This document shows, piece after piece, positions 16,950 to 25,494 of a stretch of DNA of 64,000 bases (positions are counted from its first letter, which is position 1; every line of letters begins with the position of its first letter). A program made the position numbers and the translations under genes. A model generated the notes under the pieces. That model was not told the DNA's origin. It searched no databases and saw nothing but the letters and a program-made list of their open reading frames with translations. The stretch is from NCBI RefSeq assembly GCF_051013375.1, contig NZ_CP142125.1; one strand, given 5' to 3'. Origin of the DNA: Kordia algicida (GTDB lineage Bacteria > Bacteroidota > Bacteroidia > Flavobacteriales > Flavobacteriaceae).

Positions 16950-17356
16950 TTCTTGAGAAAGGAAAACAGTCCTTTTTTCTTTTTTAATGTTACGTTTGGC
17001 GTTTCGTTGGTGAGCAACTGATATACTTTTCCCCAACCTATAAAACCGCCAATATTTCTATCGTCTATAAAATAGTCTGCGTTGATTTTTCGACTTACTT
17101 TGCCTTCAAATATTTCTTCAGGGTAACTATTGTTTACAGCGTAAAAAACGATGCCATTTTCTTTGCAAAATGCAACCGCTTCGTCCAAGCGTTTTCCGCT
17201 TCTGTATGTCCATAAAATTAATCTATGTCCATCTTGCTCCAAACGTTTTAAAGTTTCAAAAGCAAAAATTTTAGCCGTTCCAATTTTTGGGTAGGCATCT
17301 TCTACAATAGTACCATCAAAATCTACCGCAATCAATAAGCTCTCTTTCACAATCAT
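16946..17356 (-). CDS. Small HAD-superfamily hydrolase (BT0820-like)
   Basis: A 136-residue HAD-fold protein. The nucleophile motif VDFDGTIVE has Asp12 and Asp14; a Thr in LILWTYRSG and the acidic YFIDDRNIGG complete the phosphatase site. Small members without a cap are common in Bacteroidota and act on small phosphorylated substrates or are uncharacterised. The C-terminus is a Lys-rich tail. The gene ends inside the start of map (ATGA) and begins 45 bases after the thioredoxin gene, so it is likely co-transcribed with gpmI, trx and map. The substrate is unknown. Confidence 0.85.
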   Translation of the reverse strand: MIVKESLLIAVDFDGTIVEDAYPKIGTAKIFAFETLKRLEQDGHRLILWTYRSGKRLDEAVAFCKENGIVFYAVNNSYPEEIFEGKVSRKINADYFIDDRNIGGFIGWGKVYQLLTNETPNVTLKKKKGLFSFLKK

Positions 17357-17401
17357 TCCACTTCCTATTTTGTGCTTGCAAAGCTACAAAGAAATACTGT
17401 G

Positions 17402-17989
17402 TTATTCAGCATATGTATGTTTATAGTCTTTTCCAGACAAAATGGTAAACATATCTTTTTCTAATGATTCTACTGGCGATTCTACAATTCGGTTCAGTTC
17501 TTTGCCATCTTTATAAAAAATAAATGTTGGTACATTGGTAATATCAAAACCATCTTCCAAATGTTCAGGAGTCATTTTATCTTCATCCACAGTAATAATT
17601 TCAATATTTTCTTCAGAAGCTTTTATAACATCTATAATGCGGAAAAATTGCGGAACTTCTCGCTGACTATCTTCACACCAAGTTCCCATAAAAAGCTTCA
17701 CTTTTACATCTTTTAATAATGGTTTTACTAAAAAAGCTACTTCTTTATCAACAGGATAGGTTGAATAATTTGGTCCAAACCAACTATCATAGGGTATTTT
17801 TGAAATGGCTGTTCGAGTTTGGACACCTGTCAAAATTGGTAATTTTTTTTCTTCTTCCTCGGTTTCTGTATCAGCTTTTACTGTTGTTGCAGTTGTTTCT
17901 GTTTCAGTTGTTTTAGAAGAAGATGTTTTCTTTTCGTCTTTACAGGCAAAAAATGTAAGTGCTATACATAGGTATAAGATTTTTTTCAT
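17402..17989 (-). CDS. Thioredoxin-fold lipoprotein with a single active-site cysteine
   Basis: A 195-residue envelope lipoprotein. The lipobox FFAC gives Cys16; a Thr/Glu-rich linker (20-50) leads to a thioredoxin fold. The active-site motif is GTWCEDS, so the second Cys of CxxC is Ser, and the cis-Pro loop is NVPTFIFY. CxxS thioredoxins work as monothiol exchangers or isomerases, or bind rather than reduce. Its ATG overlaps the gpmI stop by one base (TAATG), so both are translated together. Why a periplasmic thiol protein is coupled to a glycolytic mutase is unclear; convenience of expression is the simplest answer. Confidence 0.85.
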   Translation of the reverse strand: MKKILYLCIALTFFACKDEKKTSSSKTTETETTATTVKADTETEEEEKKLPILTGVQTRTAISKIPYDSWFGPNYSTYPVDKEVAFLVKPLLKDVKVKLFMGTWCEDSQREVPQFFRIIDVIKASEENIEIITVDEDKMTPEHLEDGFDITNVPTFIFYKDGKELNRIVESPVESLEKDMFTILSGKDYKHTYAE

Positions 17990-19506
17990 TAGATAAGTGA
18001 TTTTTGAGTCATTAATTCAGGTTGTGGAATTCCGATCATTTTTAAAATAGTTGGTGCAATATCGCCCAAAACTCCATCTTTTATATGCTTGATATCTTCA
18101 TCCACCAAAATAATTGGCACTGGATTCGTTGTATGTGCCGTATTTGGACTTCCATCAGGATTTATCATCGTATCGCAATTTCCATGATCGGCAATTACAA
18201 TGGTACTATAATCGTGTTTTTGAGCAACTTCAATGATTGCTTTGGCGCATTCGTCTACGACTTCACACGCTTTTACAGCTGCTGCAAAATCTCCTGTGTG
18301 ACCAACCATGTCTGGATTGGCAAAATTTAAACATACAAAATCGGTATCTGCTTTTTCTAATTCAGGGATGATTTTATCACGAATATCGTACGCGCTCATT
18401 TCTGGTTTTAAATCATACGTTGCAACTTTTGGCGACGGACATAGTAAGCGTTCTTCACCATCAAAAGGTGTTTCTTGTCCGCCATTGAAAAAGAACGTTA
18501 CATGCGGATATTTTTCTGTTTCTGCAATGCGAATTTGTTTTTTACCATGTTTGGATAATACTTCTCCCAACGTATCTTTTATATTTTCTTTGTTGAAAAC
18601 GACATGAACATTTTGGTAAGAAGCGTCGTAATTTGTCAGCGTCACATAATAGAGTGGAAGCTTTTTCATGCCAAACTCAGGAAAGTCTTTTTGTGATAAT
18701 ACTTCAGTCAACTCACGCCCACGATCTGTTCTGAAATTAAAAAAGATAACAACATCATCTGCTTGAATTTTAGCAATTGGTTCGTTATTGCTGTCTGTCA
18801 TTACAATTGGTTTGATAAATTCATCTGTAATATCAGCATCATAACTTTCTTGAATACTTGCCGTAGCGTTTGTGCTTAATGTTCCTTTTCCATGAACCAA
18901 CGCGTTGTAGGCTAATTGAACTCGCTCCCAACGTTTATCTCTGTCCATAGCGTAATAACGACCTGTAATCGTGGCAAGTTTTGCATTTGCCTTTTGGCAG
19001 AATGTTTCCGTTTGCGAAATAAAGTCTTTTCCTGATTTCGGATCAACATCTCTACCATCTGTAAACGCGTGTACAAATACATTTTCTACTTGATGATTGT
19101 TTGCCAAATTGACCAAACCTTCCAAATGATTGATGTGTGAATGTACGCCACCATCGGAAACCAATCCTAAAAAATGTACTGACTTATTATTGTCTTTTGC
19201 ATGTTGAAGCGCTTCTGTGAGAACAGCTTCATCTTTTAAAGTATTATTTTTAATTGCTAAGTTGATTTTGGCTAAATCTTGATACACAATGCGTCCTGCG
19301 CCCAAATTCATGTGTCCAACTTCGCTATTTCCCATTTGTCCTTCTGGCAGACCGACATTCATTCCATCAGTCAATAAATTGGCGTTTGGATATTTTGTAT
19401 ATAAGCTATCGATAAAGGGAACATTGGCATTGGCAATCGCAGAAACTTTCGGATCTGGCGATTTTCCCCATCCATCTAAAATCATTAAAATAACTTTCTT
19501 ATTCAT
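17989..19506 (-). CDS. gpmI: 2,3-bisphosphoglycerate-independent phosphoglycerate mutase
   Basis: Interconverts 3- and 2-phosphoglycerate in glycolysis, using two Mn2+ ions and a phosphoserine intermediate. The 505 residues match the family length. Asp11 lies in LMILDGWGKSP; the catalytic Ser61 is in GNSEVGHMNLGAGR; HTGD and the metal motif IADHGNCD lie near the C-terminus. It heads a minus-strand operon with the thioredoxin, HAD, map and methyltransferase genes. A possible -7 box TAGGTTTG lies on the minus strand at 19572-19565. Confidence 0.97.
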   Translation of the reverse strand: MNKKVILMILDGWGKSPDPKVSAIANANVPFIDSLYTKYPNANLLTDGMNVGLPEGQMGNSEVGHMNLGAGRIVYQDLAKINLAIKNNTLKDEAVLTEALQHAKDNNKSVHFLGLVSDGGVHSHINHLEGLVNLANNHQVENVFVHAFTDGRDVDPKSGKDFISQTETFCQKANAKLATITGRYYAMDRDKRWERVQLAYNALVHGKGTLSTNATASIQESYDADITDEFIKPIVMTDSNNEPIAKIQADDVVIFFNFRTDRGRELTEVLSQKDFPEFGMKKLPLYYVTLTNYDASYQNVHVVFNKENIKDTLGEVLSKHGKKQIRIAETEKYPHVTFFFNGGQETPFDGEERLLCPSPKVATYDLKPEMSAYDIRDKIIPELEKADTDFVCLNFANPDMVGHTGDFAAAVKACEVVDECAKAIIEVAQKHDYSTIVIADHGNCDTMINPDGSPNTAHTTNPVPIILVDEDIKHIKDGVLGDIAPTILKMIGIPQPELMTQKSLI

Positions 19507-19862
19507 TCGAGATAAATTGATTTAAAAAAATAAAAATAAGTGTATTTCATAACATTACACAGCTCAAACCTAAAAAACAAACTATTTTAAGAAAGGATTA
19601 TCATATTCACAGAAAAAGGCAGTTTTTTCCGAAAGAATGTCAAAGAATATTGATTAAGAAATTCTTAAAAAAATCTATAGATATTCTTAATAGATTTTCA
19701 TTTTTTAAGATGGCTTTAACAGATTTTACACGCAATCGTTAAGGTACTGTTATAATTGAAAAAAACGTGCAACAATTTTCTAGAAGTGTCGTCTCTTTAG
19801 TGTAATCAAATTACAAATCAACAATAAAAATTAACATCATCAATTAAAAATCAACAATCATT
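19507..19862. promoter_or_regulatory. Divergent intergenic region between gpmI and the ankyrin gene
   Basis: These 356 bases hold no gene. On the minus strand TAGGTTTG (19572-19565) fits the -7 consensus for gpmI, with a leader of about 55 bases. On the plus side there is only AT-rich sequence with repeated AATTAAAAATCAACA-like text before the ankyrin start; no clear -7 box was found for it. Confidence 0.4.
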
Positions 19863-20255
19863 ATGAGAAAAACAATTTTTATGATCGCTCTTATAGTAGG
19901 AGCTTCATTCACTACGGCTAACGCAACTGAAGGAAACAATGAATCAGCAACAACAAACAAAGTAACTGTTACAAAAATTGTAAAGGTAAATGCATTTTGT
20001 GTTGCAATTTCGAAAGGAGATTTTGACACGGTTAAAAAAATGATTCAGTTTGGAGAAAATGTAAACAAAACTTCCAACGGAAAAACACCTTTAATGTATG
20101 CAGCACGTTACAACAGAGCTAAAATTGCCAATTTATTACTAGAAAATGGTGCAAAATTAGATTATAAAGATAAAAATGGACGTACTGCAATTGACTATGC
20201 AAAAATTTCAAAAGCAACTGACGTAAAAGTAATTTTGGAAAACGCTTCCAAATAA
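19863..20255 (+). CDS. Exported ankyrin-repeat protein
   Basis: A 130-residue protein with a signal peptide (MRKTIFMIALIVGASFTTANA) and a short linker, then about two and a half ankyrin repeats. The first (about 50-75, AISKGDFDTVKKMIQFGENVN) lacks the TPLH tetrapeptide; the second (78-110) has NGKTPLMYAARYN; the third has NGRTAIDYAKIS. It is expected to bind a protein in the periplasm. Small secreted ankyrin proteins are frequent in Flavobacteriia, but I know of no fixed function. The gene is monocistronic, with its own strong terminator. Confidence 0.88.
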   Translation: MRKTIFMIALIVGASFTTANATEGNNESATTNKVTVTKIVKVNAFCVAISKGDFDTVKKMIQFGENVNKTSNGKTPLMYAARYNRAKIANLLLENGAKLDYKDKNGRTAIDYAKISKATDVKVILENASK

Positions 20256-20275
20256 TTAAAAAAATAGCTAACAAG

Positions 20276-20304
20276 AAAGCCGTTTCTGAGAGGAAACGGC
20301 TTTT
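20276..20304 (+). terminator. Terminator after the ankyrin gene
   Basis: AAAGCCGTTTC (20276-20286) pairs with GAAACGGCTTT (20293-20303) around TGAGAG and is followed by T. Its flanking A and T runs also let it stop the minus-strand peptide gene at 20322-20498. Confidence 0.9.
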
Positions 20305-20321
20305 GTATTTTATAAAAAAAA

Positions 20322-20498
20322 TTAATCTTGTCTAGGCCATTTCTGACATTGATTGGCGCCATAACATCTCGTGATGTTTACAGTTTCCACGGGACATTGT
20401 CTCGAAAAACCTGATGGTCTTCCACCAGTAATTGCGGATTGATTTAAAATACTAATTTGTTTCTTGTTTAAACGTAATTGATTGTTCTTTTTTTTCAT
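20322..20498 (-). CDS. Second GG-leader RiPP-like precursor peptide (58 residues)
   Basis: The minus strand encodes MKKKNNQLRLNKKQISILNQ, then SAITGGRPSGFSRQCPVETV and NITRCYGANQCQKWPRQD. The leader repeats the MKKKN..L.LNK..IS.L layout and the TGG ending of the peptide at 5166-5429, with GG at residues 25-26. The core (27-58) has three cysteines (35, 45, 51) and several Ser/Thr, ending in KWPRQD. It is too short for routine gene finders. TATATTTC at 20534-20527 may be its -7 box. There is no modifying enzyme nearby. The shared leader makes it very likely that both peptides are read by the same maturation and export machinery elsewhere in the genome; the core itself is different, so the product would be too. 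Confidence 0.75.
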   Translation of the reverse strand: MKKKNNQLRLNKKQISILNQSAITGGRPSGFSRQCPVETVNITRCYGANQCQKWPRQD

Positions 20499-20881
20499 GA
20501 TTTCCTAATTAAGTTTTTGATGTTTAGAAATATAAATAGAAAAAAGAACAGTTTGTTACTGTTTTACCTTCTTTGTAGTAGTGTTGGATTTTAGTATTGA
20601 GATTTGAGATGTTAGTATTGAGAATGTTTTTAGTTTCAAAGAACATTTTGATAAACTTAGTATGCATGAATTTCATAACTAAAAATGCTGAATGTTGAAT
20701 TATGAATTTTGAATTGAAAAAACTTCTCAGAAAATACATTGCTACAAACTTCAAAACGTCACTTCGAGTTAAATTTTAGCATGAAAATTTTGTATCGAGA
20801 AGTACTTTGAAATATTAAATTGAAAACATCTTTCAAAAAACAAAAAACAAAAAACAAAAAACAAAAAACGAACAACAAAAC
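20499..20881. repeat. Non-coding gap with dispersed element copy A and A-rich tandem repeat
   Basis: No gene is seen. Positions 20711-20797 match a second copy at 40871-40951 (shared AACGTCACTT.GAGT and AAATTTTAGCAT blocks). It is followed in both copies by CAAAAAA-type tandem repeats (here 20836-20869) and CGAACAAC. The A copy contains CGTCACTTCGAG and TATCGAGAAGT, an imperfect inverted repeat. Confidence 0.7.
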
Positions 20882-21646
20882 CTACTCCCGATAATTCGCA
20901 ATAACTTCTTTAATTTTTTCAATACGATTTTCAGGATCTGGATGTGTACTTTGAAATTCAGGAGTTCTATTTGGACCTGCAGCAGATTTTAAGATTTTCA
21001 TCACTTCAATCATCGCTTCAGGTTCGTAGCCTGCGTACATCATCAATAGTACGCCAAGTTCGTCACTTTCTAGTTCGTCTTCACGACCATTTTTTAATAA
21101 GGTAGATTGTGCAATTCCGCCAACCATTCCGCCCATATCAGCACCAACAGACGCACCTGTAGAAACAGTTTGCCAAAAGTCAGTTTCCGCAATACGTTCT
21201 GCGGAATGTCTTCCCAAAACATGTCCAATTTCATGTCCTAAAACACCAGCCAATTGTGCATCATCTAATTTGCTGTACAAGGCATTTGTAATAAAAATTT
21301 GTCCGCCAGGCAACGCGAAAGCATTGATAGCTCTATTATCTGCGAGGAGATGAAATTCAAATTTATAAGGAGATTCTGCTGCCATTGAGTTCGATTTCAC
21401 TAGCTTTTCGCCAATCATATCTACACGAGCTTGCGCGCCAGCATCAGGATACAAACCACCGTGTTGTTGTGCCATGGCATTTCTGTTGGCAAAACCAAGC
21501 TGAATTTCTTCCTCAGAAGTCATATTAATCGTTTGCACGCGATTCGTATACGGATTTACTTCACGATTTGCACATTTCTTAAAAAAGGCAAAAGCGACAA
21601 TAGCAAGTCCAATCAACAGTCGGATTTTTAATTTACTTCCTCTCAT
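20882..21646 (-). CDS. M48-family zinc metallopeptidase
   Basis: A 254-residue envelope protease of the Ste24/BepA-like peptidase M48 group. The zinc site is HEIGH (His138, Glu139, His142), with Glu191 in EDELESDELG as the third ligand. The N-terminus has a hydrophobic anchor (residues 9-22) and a Cys25 after it that could be lipidated, although the lipobox (FFKKC) is poor. Family members act in outer-membrane protein quality control or degrade damaged envelope proteins. The mature part is Met/Gly-rich in 165-185, as is usual for the loop over the active site. Confidence 0.92.
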   Translation of the reverse strand: MRGSKLKIRLLIGLAIVAFAFFKKCANREVNPYTNRVQTINMTSEEEIQLGFANRNAMAQQHGGLYPDAGAQARVDMIGEKLVKSNSMAAESPYKFEFHLLADNRAINAFALPGGQIFITNALYSKLDDAQLAGVLGHEIGHVLGRHSAERIAETDFWQTVSTGASVGADMGGMVGGIAQSTLLKNGREDELESDELGVLLMMYAGYEPEAMIEVMKILKSAAGPNRTPEFQSTHPDPENRIEKIKEVIANYRE

Positions 21647-21682
21647 AACATATTACTTGATGTTCTATAAAAGTACAAAACC

Positions 21683-22414
21683 TTAGGATAAAAGCTCAGG
21701 ATTGATATCTAGAATGTTTTCTTTTATATATGAATTGATAAACTTTTCGTTGAAATGCTCACTTCCCATTAATTTTTCAGCTTGAAGCATCTTTTTTATA
21801 TCTAATTTTCGATATTCGGTCAACATGGGTTTGGAAAGTGGCGCGTAACTATAATGCCAAGGTTCATATTTAAAACCTTTGCGATTGGCGCGATCGGTAT
21901 ACACAATGTAAAAACCATAGGTATTTGCGTTTGCTTCCAGCCATTCACGGAGTTTGCAAAATGGTCCGTCGCCGTGAAATTTACGTGGAACCAACACATC
22001 ACCGCTATACGTTGTGTTCTTATCAATAATATCAATGTCGGTTGCCCAATGATGTCTAGAAGTTCCAGGAATGGTAGAATAAGCGATGATTTTTTCAATG
22101 GCTTTTATGGGCGATAAACCTTGCTTGGTAAAGCGTTTGTACTTGCGTTCCCAAATGCGGTTTTGATGAGCATAATTGCGATAACTTGAAACAACATGAA
22201 TTGAAATTCCTTCTTTTTCTGCGGCAGCGCGCATTTTTACAAAAGCATCGTACGCTTCTTTTCGTAAAGAAAATCCGTTGCCAAAAACGGTCGGATTTCC
22301 TTTGCCAATAAGTTCTAAAGTATCTGTATTTCTTGTATTAAAAGCCATGCTTGGGAAACTATGAAGGGCAACAGAACCCAATCCGAGAAGTTTGATAAAA
22401 TTTGTTCTATTCAA
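21683..22414 (-). CDS. M15-family D-alanyl-D-alanine carboxypeptidase (VanY type)
   Basis: Trims D-Ala or cleaves peptide stems of peptidoglycan in the periplasm. The 243-residue product has a signal peptide (MNRTNFIKLLGLGSVAL, about 1-25) and the M15B zinc site: SRHHWATDID gives His121 and Asp128, EPWHYSY gives Glu184 as the base and His187. The start is TTG and overlaps the upstream PD40 gene by 8 bases, so the two are coupled. Confidence 0.9.
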   Translation of the reverse strand: MNRTNFIKLLGLGSVALHSFPSMAFNTRNTDTLELIGKGNPTVFGNGFSLRKEAYDAFVKMRAAAEKEGISIHVVSSYRNYAHQNRIWERKYKRFTKQGLSPIKAIEKIIAYSTIPGTSRHHWATDIDIIDKNTTYSGDVLVPRKFHGDGPFCKLREWLEANANTYGFYIVYTDRANRKGFKYEPWHYSYAPLSKPMLTEYRKLDIKKMLQAEKLMGSEHFNEKFINSYIKENILDINPELLS

Positions 22415-23378
22415 GTTGAATTGATTTTAATAATTTTTCAAACGAAAGATAATAAATTTTTGAAGTTCCATTGCTACCTTCATTGATAACTTCTTTCAAT
22501 GTATCAAAAGACATTTTTTCATACATCGGTTCAATAGTGCTTTTTTCGCTTGTGTAGAAAAAGTATTTTTTATCAAAAGTGACAAACGGACAATAATCTA
22601 TTTGATTAGAATTGATGAGTTTTCCCAAATGAATCGCTTCTTTCCAGATACCATTTTCATTGAAACTTATATATAAATCTCCACGTCCCAAACTACCTTT
22701 TCGTCCGTAGGAACCAAAAATGATAAAAGATTCGTCAGGACTCACATACGCGTTGTATTCATAGGTTTTTGTATTGACACCAGTTCCTAAACTTACAGGT
22801 GTTTGATAGTTTCCGTTTACAAACTCACTCTTGTAAATATCTTCCTTTCCTTTGGCATCCGCACGTTCTGCAGTAAAATAAATAGTGCCATTATTTGCTA
22901 AGGAAGGATAATATTCATTCTTATCAGTATTGATCGTTTCTGGCAATCGTATCGGATTTTTCCAAACACCATTTACTTTGGTAACAAACCATAAATCGTA
23001 ATCTTTCTTTGGAGTTTTTTCTTTACCAGTTGGGCGTTTGGACGCGAAAAATAATTTTGTGCCATCAGGAGAAAATGCAGGCTCAATATCGTAGTAATTT
23101 CCTGAAAATGCAGCAATTGAAAATTCCGACCATTTTCCATTTATCTTTTTAGACGTTAAAATCGTTCTAAAGGCATTTTTTGGTGCATCAAGCGTGAAGA
23201 AAATTTCGTCGTTCTTGGGTGAAATTGCCATATCTCTCACGTTGATATTTTTAAATTCTGGAAGATGTATAAAAATTTCAGGCGAAGTAAGATTTTTTTC
23301 AAATGCAATAGTAGCTTGCTTTTGCGCAAATAGTTGTGTGCTTGCGAATACAAGAAGAAGTAGTAGTATTTTTTTCAT
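22407..23378 (-). CDS. Exported PD40/WD40-like beta-propeller protein
   Basis: A 323-residue protein with a signal peptide (1-18, LFAQ) and repeated blades of TolB/PD40 type: DIEPAFSPDGTKLFFASKRP, NEYYPSLANNGTIYFTAER, YNAYVSPDESFIIFGSY and DYCPFVTFDKKYFFYTS. Such propellers bind proteins or glycans in the periplasm; no enzymatic site is seen. The 8-base overlap with the M15 carboxypeptidase suggests they act on related cell-wall material, but this is inference from position. Confidence 0.87.
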   Translation of the reverse strand: MKKILLLLLVFASTQLFAQKQATIAFEKNLTSPEIFIHLPEFKNINVRDMAISPKNDEIFFTLDAPKNAFRTILTSKKINGKWSEFSIAAFSGNYYDIEPAFSPDGTKLFFASKRPTGKEKTPKKDYDLWFVTKVNGVWKNPIRLPETINTDKNEYYPSLANNGTIYFTAERADAKGKEDIYKSEFVNGNYQTPVSLGTGVNTKTYEYNAYVSPDESFIIFGSYGRKGSLGRGDLYISFNENGIWKEAIHLGKLINSNQIDYCPFVTFDKKYFFYTSEKSTIEPMYEKMSFDTLKEVINEGSNGTSKIYYLSFEKLLKSIQLE

Positions 23379-23466
23379 TAGGAATATAGTTTGATTGATG
23401 ATTATTGGATTAAAAAGTACTTGTTTTACTTTGCGAGAAGCGTTAAGAACTCGTTAATCTTTGTAA

Positions 23467-23916
23467 TTACAGTGCTTTAATCATCACAAAATGCAATCCA
23501 ATTTTTGGAATATTAAAAGGTTTAGCATGTTTTTGATAGCCTAATTTTTCATAGAATCGAACAGCAATTTCACGTGCATTCATCCAAATAAATGTTCCGC
23601 CACGAGCGAGAATCATTTTTTCAGCTTTTTTCACTAAAACCTCGCCAATGCCTCTTTTTTGAAAGTTAGTCAATACAGCCATTCCGCGTAATTGAAATGC
23701 TTTTTCTGTGGTAATATCGTCGCGATTATTTACCATTAAAGTCACTACGCCAACCAATTGTTCCTTTGTGTAATATCCTAAATGAAAAGTCGTTGGCAAA
23801 TCATCGCCATCAAAATGGCAAGAATCTAGAGGTTTTCCCTCGCGCAACACAGGATGACGCACATCATAAGCTGTTTTGGCAGTAATTTCTTTAACGGTGA
23901 AGTTTGGAGTTTCCAT
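23467..23916 (-). CDS. GNAT-family N-acetyltransferase
   Basis: A 149-residue enzyme with the acetyl-CoA loop AVLTNFQKRGIGEVLVKKAE (Q/RxxGxG/A) and the C-terminal ending VRFYEKLGYQKHAKPF typical of the fold. The frame is open up to a GTG at 23952, but the ATG at 23916 gives the expected N-terminus METPNFTVKEITA. The acceptor is unknown. It faces a second GNAT gene divergently; the two are not close copies. Confidence 0.88.
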   Translation of the reverse strand: METPNFTVKEITAKTAYDVRHPVLREGKPLDSCHFDGDDLPTTFHLGYYTKEQLVGVVTLMVNNRDDITTEKAFQLRGMAVLTNFQKRGIGEVLVKKAEKMILARGGTFIWMNAREIAVRFYEKLGYQKHAKPFNIPKIGLHFVMIKAL

Positions 23917-24008
23917 AATCACAAAATTTATACAATTACTCAAAAGTATCACTAATTTGGAAGTTTAAATTTATAGAAATGAATTATTTTTGAATAAATT
24001 TTTCAGGT

Positions 24009-24434
24009 ATGCAAATTACGTTCAAGTTGCTCGATAAAGAAGAAGCATTGATTATTTTACCATATTTAGACATCATGAATCAGCAAAAAGTCCCGATGGA
24101 TTTGCTAACAGCGCGTTTTCAGGAAATGTTGTCACAAAACTATGAAGCCTTCGCCATTTATGATGGCGATCAATTAATTGGTTGTTTTGGTTTGTGGAGC
24201 ATGACGCGTCATTATTGCGGAAGAAGCGTAGAGCCCGATCATGTTTATATTGAAGAAGCTTATAGAAGTAAAGGAATTGGAGCAAAATTATTTCAGTGGA
24301 TTGAAACGTACGGAAAAGAAAAAGGCGTAACAACTGTTGAGTTGAATACATATATCGAAAATTTTCCGTCACATAAATTCTATTATAATCAGGGATTTAT
24401 AGCACGCGGCTATCATTTTTTGAAAAAAATCTAA
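24009..24434 (+). CDS. GNAT-family N-acetyltransferase
   Basis: A 141-residue single-domain acetyltransferase. The acetyl-CoA signature is DHVYIEEAYRSKGIGAKLFQW (residues about 77-97), and the closing beta-bulge part is NFPSHKFYYNQGFIARGYHF. Only about 90 bases separate it from the divergent GNAT gene. The substrate cannot be told. It ends shortly before the tRNA-Gly promoter. Confidence 0.88.
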   Translation: MQITFKLLDKEEALIILPYLDIMNQQKVPMDLLTARFQEMLSQNYEAFAIYDGDQLIGCFGLWSMTRHYCGRSVEPDHVYIEEAYRSKGIGAKLFQWIETYGKEKGVTTVELNTYIENFPSHKFYYNQGFIARGYHFLKKI

Positions 24435-24441
24435 AAAAACA

Positions 24442-24474
24442 TTTGGAATAAGAAACCTTATTTCTGTATATTTG
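24442..24474 (+). promoter_or_regulatory. Promoter of tRNA-Gly
   Basis: TTTG (24442-24445) is followed after 21 bp by TATATTTG (24467-24474), a near-ideal Bacteroidota sigma-A promoter. The tRNA starts 10 bases after the -7 box. Confidence 0.75.
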
Positions 24475-24484
24475 CACCCGCAAT

Positions 24485-24557
24485 GCGAAAGTAGCTCAGT
24501 TGGTAGAGCGTCAGCCTTCCAAGCTGAATGTCGCCGGTTCGAACCCGGTCTTTCGCT
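24485..24557 (+). tRNA. tRNA-Gly (anticodon TCC)
   Basis: The cloverleaf is complete: acceptor stem GCGAAAG/CTTTCGC (24485-24491 with 24550-24556), a D-arm GCTC..GAGC, an anticodon stem TCAGC/GCTGA with loop CTTCCAA (anticodon TCC, reads GGA), and a T-arm CCGGTTCGAACCCGG. The discriminator base is T at 24557 and no CCA is encoded. Confidence 0.96.
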
Positions 24558-24561
24558 CTTC

Positions 24562-24593
24562 AAAAGCCGATTCAGTCCGAATCGGCTTTTTTT
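24562..24593 (+). terminator. Terminator after tRNA-Gly
   Basis: AAAAGCCGATT (24562-24572) pairs with AATCGGCTTTT (24580-24590), loop of 7, followed by T. The A/T flanks also serve the convergent dipeptidase gene. Confidence 0.92.
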
Positions 24594-24633
24594 ATGGTAA
24601 ACTTTTTAGAAGAAGTAATGTGTTGTTATCCTT

Positions 24634-25338
24634 TTAAGAAAAAGTAATTTTTGAACCTGTCGGAATTTCGTACGGAGTTTTGTCATGTTCAAAAACGCGT
24701 GCGGTATGTGCTCCTTCAAGTGTAATTTGATCGCCTTTGACGCGAATCCAGCTTCCTTCTCTAATACCAACTACAGGAAGTGTATTAAATTTATGAAATT
24801 CTTTGATGCGTGTTTCGCGCGTTTCTCCCATGTGTGTACTTCCTTCAATCGGATCTAAATAATGCGGATTGATATTAAAAGGAATCACTCCAAGCGTTTT
24901 AAAACTTGGTGGATAAATGATTGGCATGTCGTTCGTTGTTTGCATGGTAAGTCCGCAAATATTACTTCCTGCGCTTGTTCCTAAATAGTTTGTTCCGTTT
25001 AAAATAGCTTCTCGCAACGGTTGCATTACTTCGTGTTTATATAGTTGCGAAACCAATAAAAATGTATTTCCACCACCTGTAAAAATGCCTTTCGCATCAG
25101 CAATAGCTGCTATTGGATTTTCAAATTCGTGAATGCCGCGCACAGTTTTTCCTATCTTTTCAAAGGCTTTTCCAGCGACAGCGGTATATGCATCGTGTGT
25201 AATTCCGCCAGGACGTGCATATGGGATAAATAAAATTTCTTCCGTATCTTTATAAAACGAAGCAAGTTCGTCAAGAATATATGCTAAATAGCCACTTCCG
25301 TGAACCGTTGAAGTACTAGCAATAATAATGTTTTGCAT
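24634..25338 (-). CDS. PepE-like S51 dipeptidase / cyanophycinase-fold peptidase
   Basis: A 234-residue cytoplasmic serine peptidase of family S51. The nucleophile elbow is GTSAGSN (Ser122), the glycine strand FTGGGNTF (87-94), and the catalytic His lies in NPHY (His159). Aspartyl dipeptidases of this family cut Asp-X dipeptides; close relatives degrade cyanophycin dipeptides. The length equals that of PepE, not the longer cyanophycinases, so a dipeptidase is the better call. It is monocistronic and convergent with the tRNA. Confidence 0.87.
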   Translation of the reverse strand: MQNIIIASTSTVHGSGYLAYILDELASFYKDTEEILFIPYARPGGITHDAYTAVAGKAFEKIGKTVRGIHEFENPIAAIADAKGIFTGGGNTFLLVSQLYKHEVMQPLREAILNGTNYLGTSAGSNICGLTMQTTNDMPIIYPPSFKTLGVIPFNINPHYLDPIEGSTHMGETRETRIKEFHKFNTLPVVGIREGSWIRVKGDQITLEGAHTARVFEHDKTPYEIPTGSKITFS

Positions 25339-25494
25339 AAGGCGTAAAGTCTAAAATTTATTCTAAATTGTAAAAGTAATGATTAAAAGGTTTTAACAAA
25401 AGTTTAATGTGCATTGGCATTTTTTTAAGGAGAATAGTTAATTTCTTTATGCCATTATTTTAAAAAAACTAAGTTAACCACCAATTCAATAGCT

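Noticed and set aside
16950..17036. N-terminal extension of methionine aminopeptidase
   Set aside because: It lies within the upstream HAD gene and lacks family similarity; the ATG at 16949 gives an ATGA overlap and the standard N-terminus.
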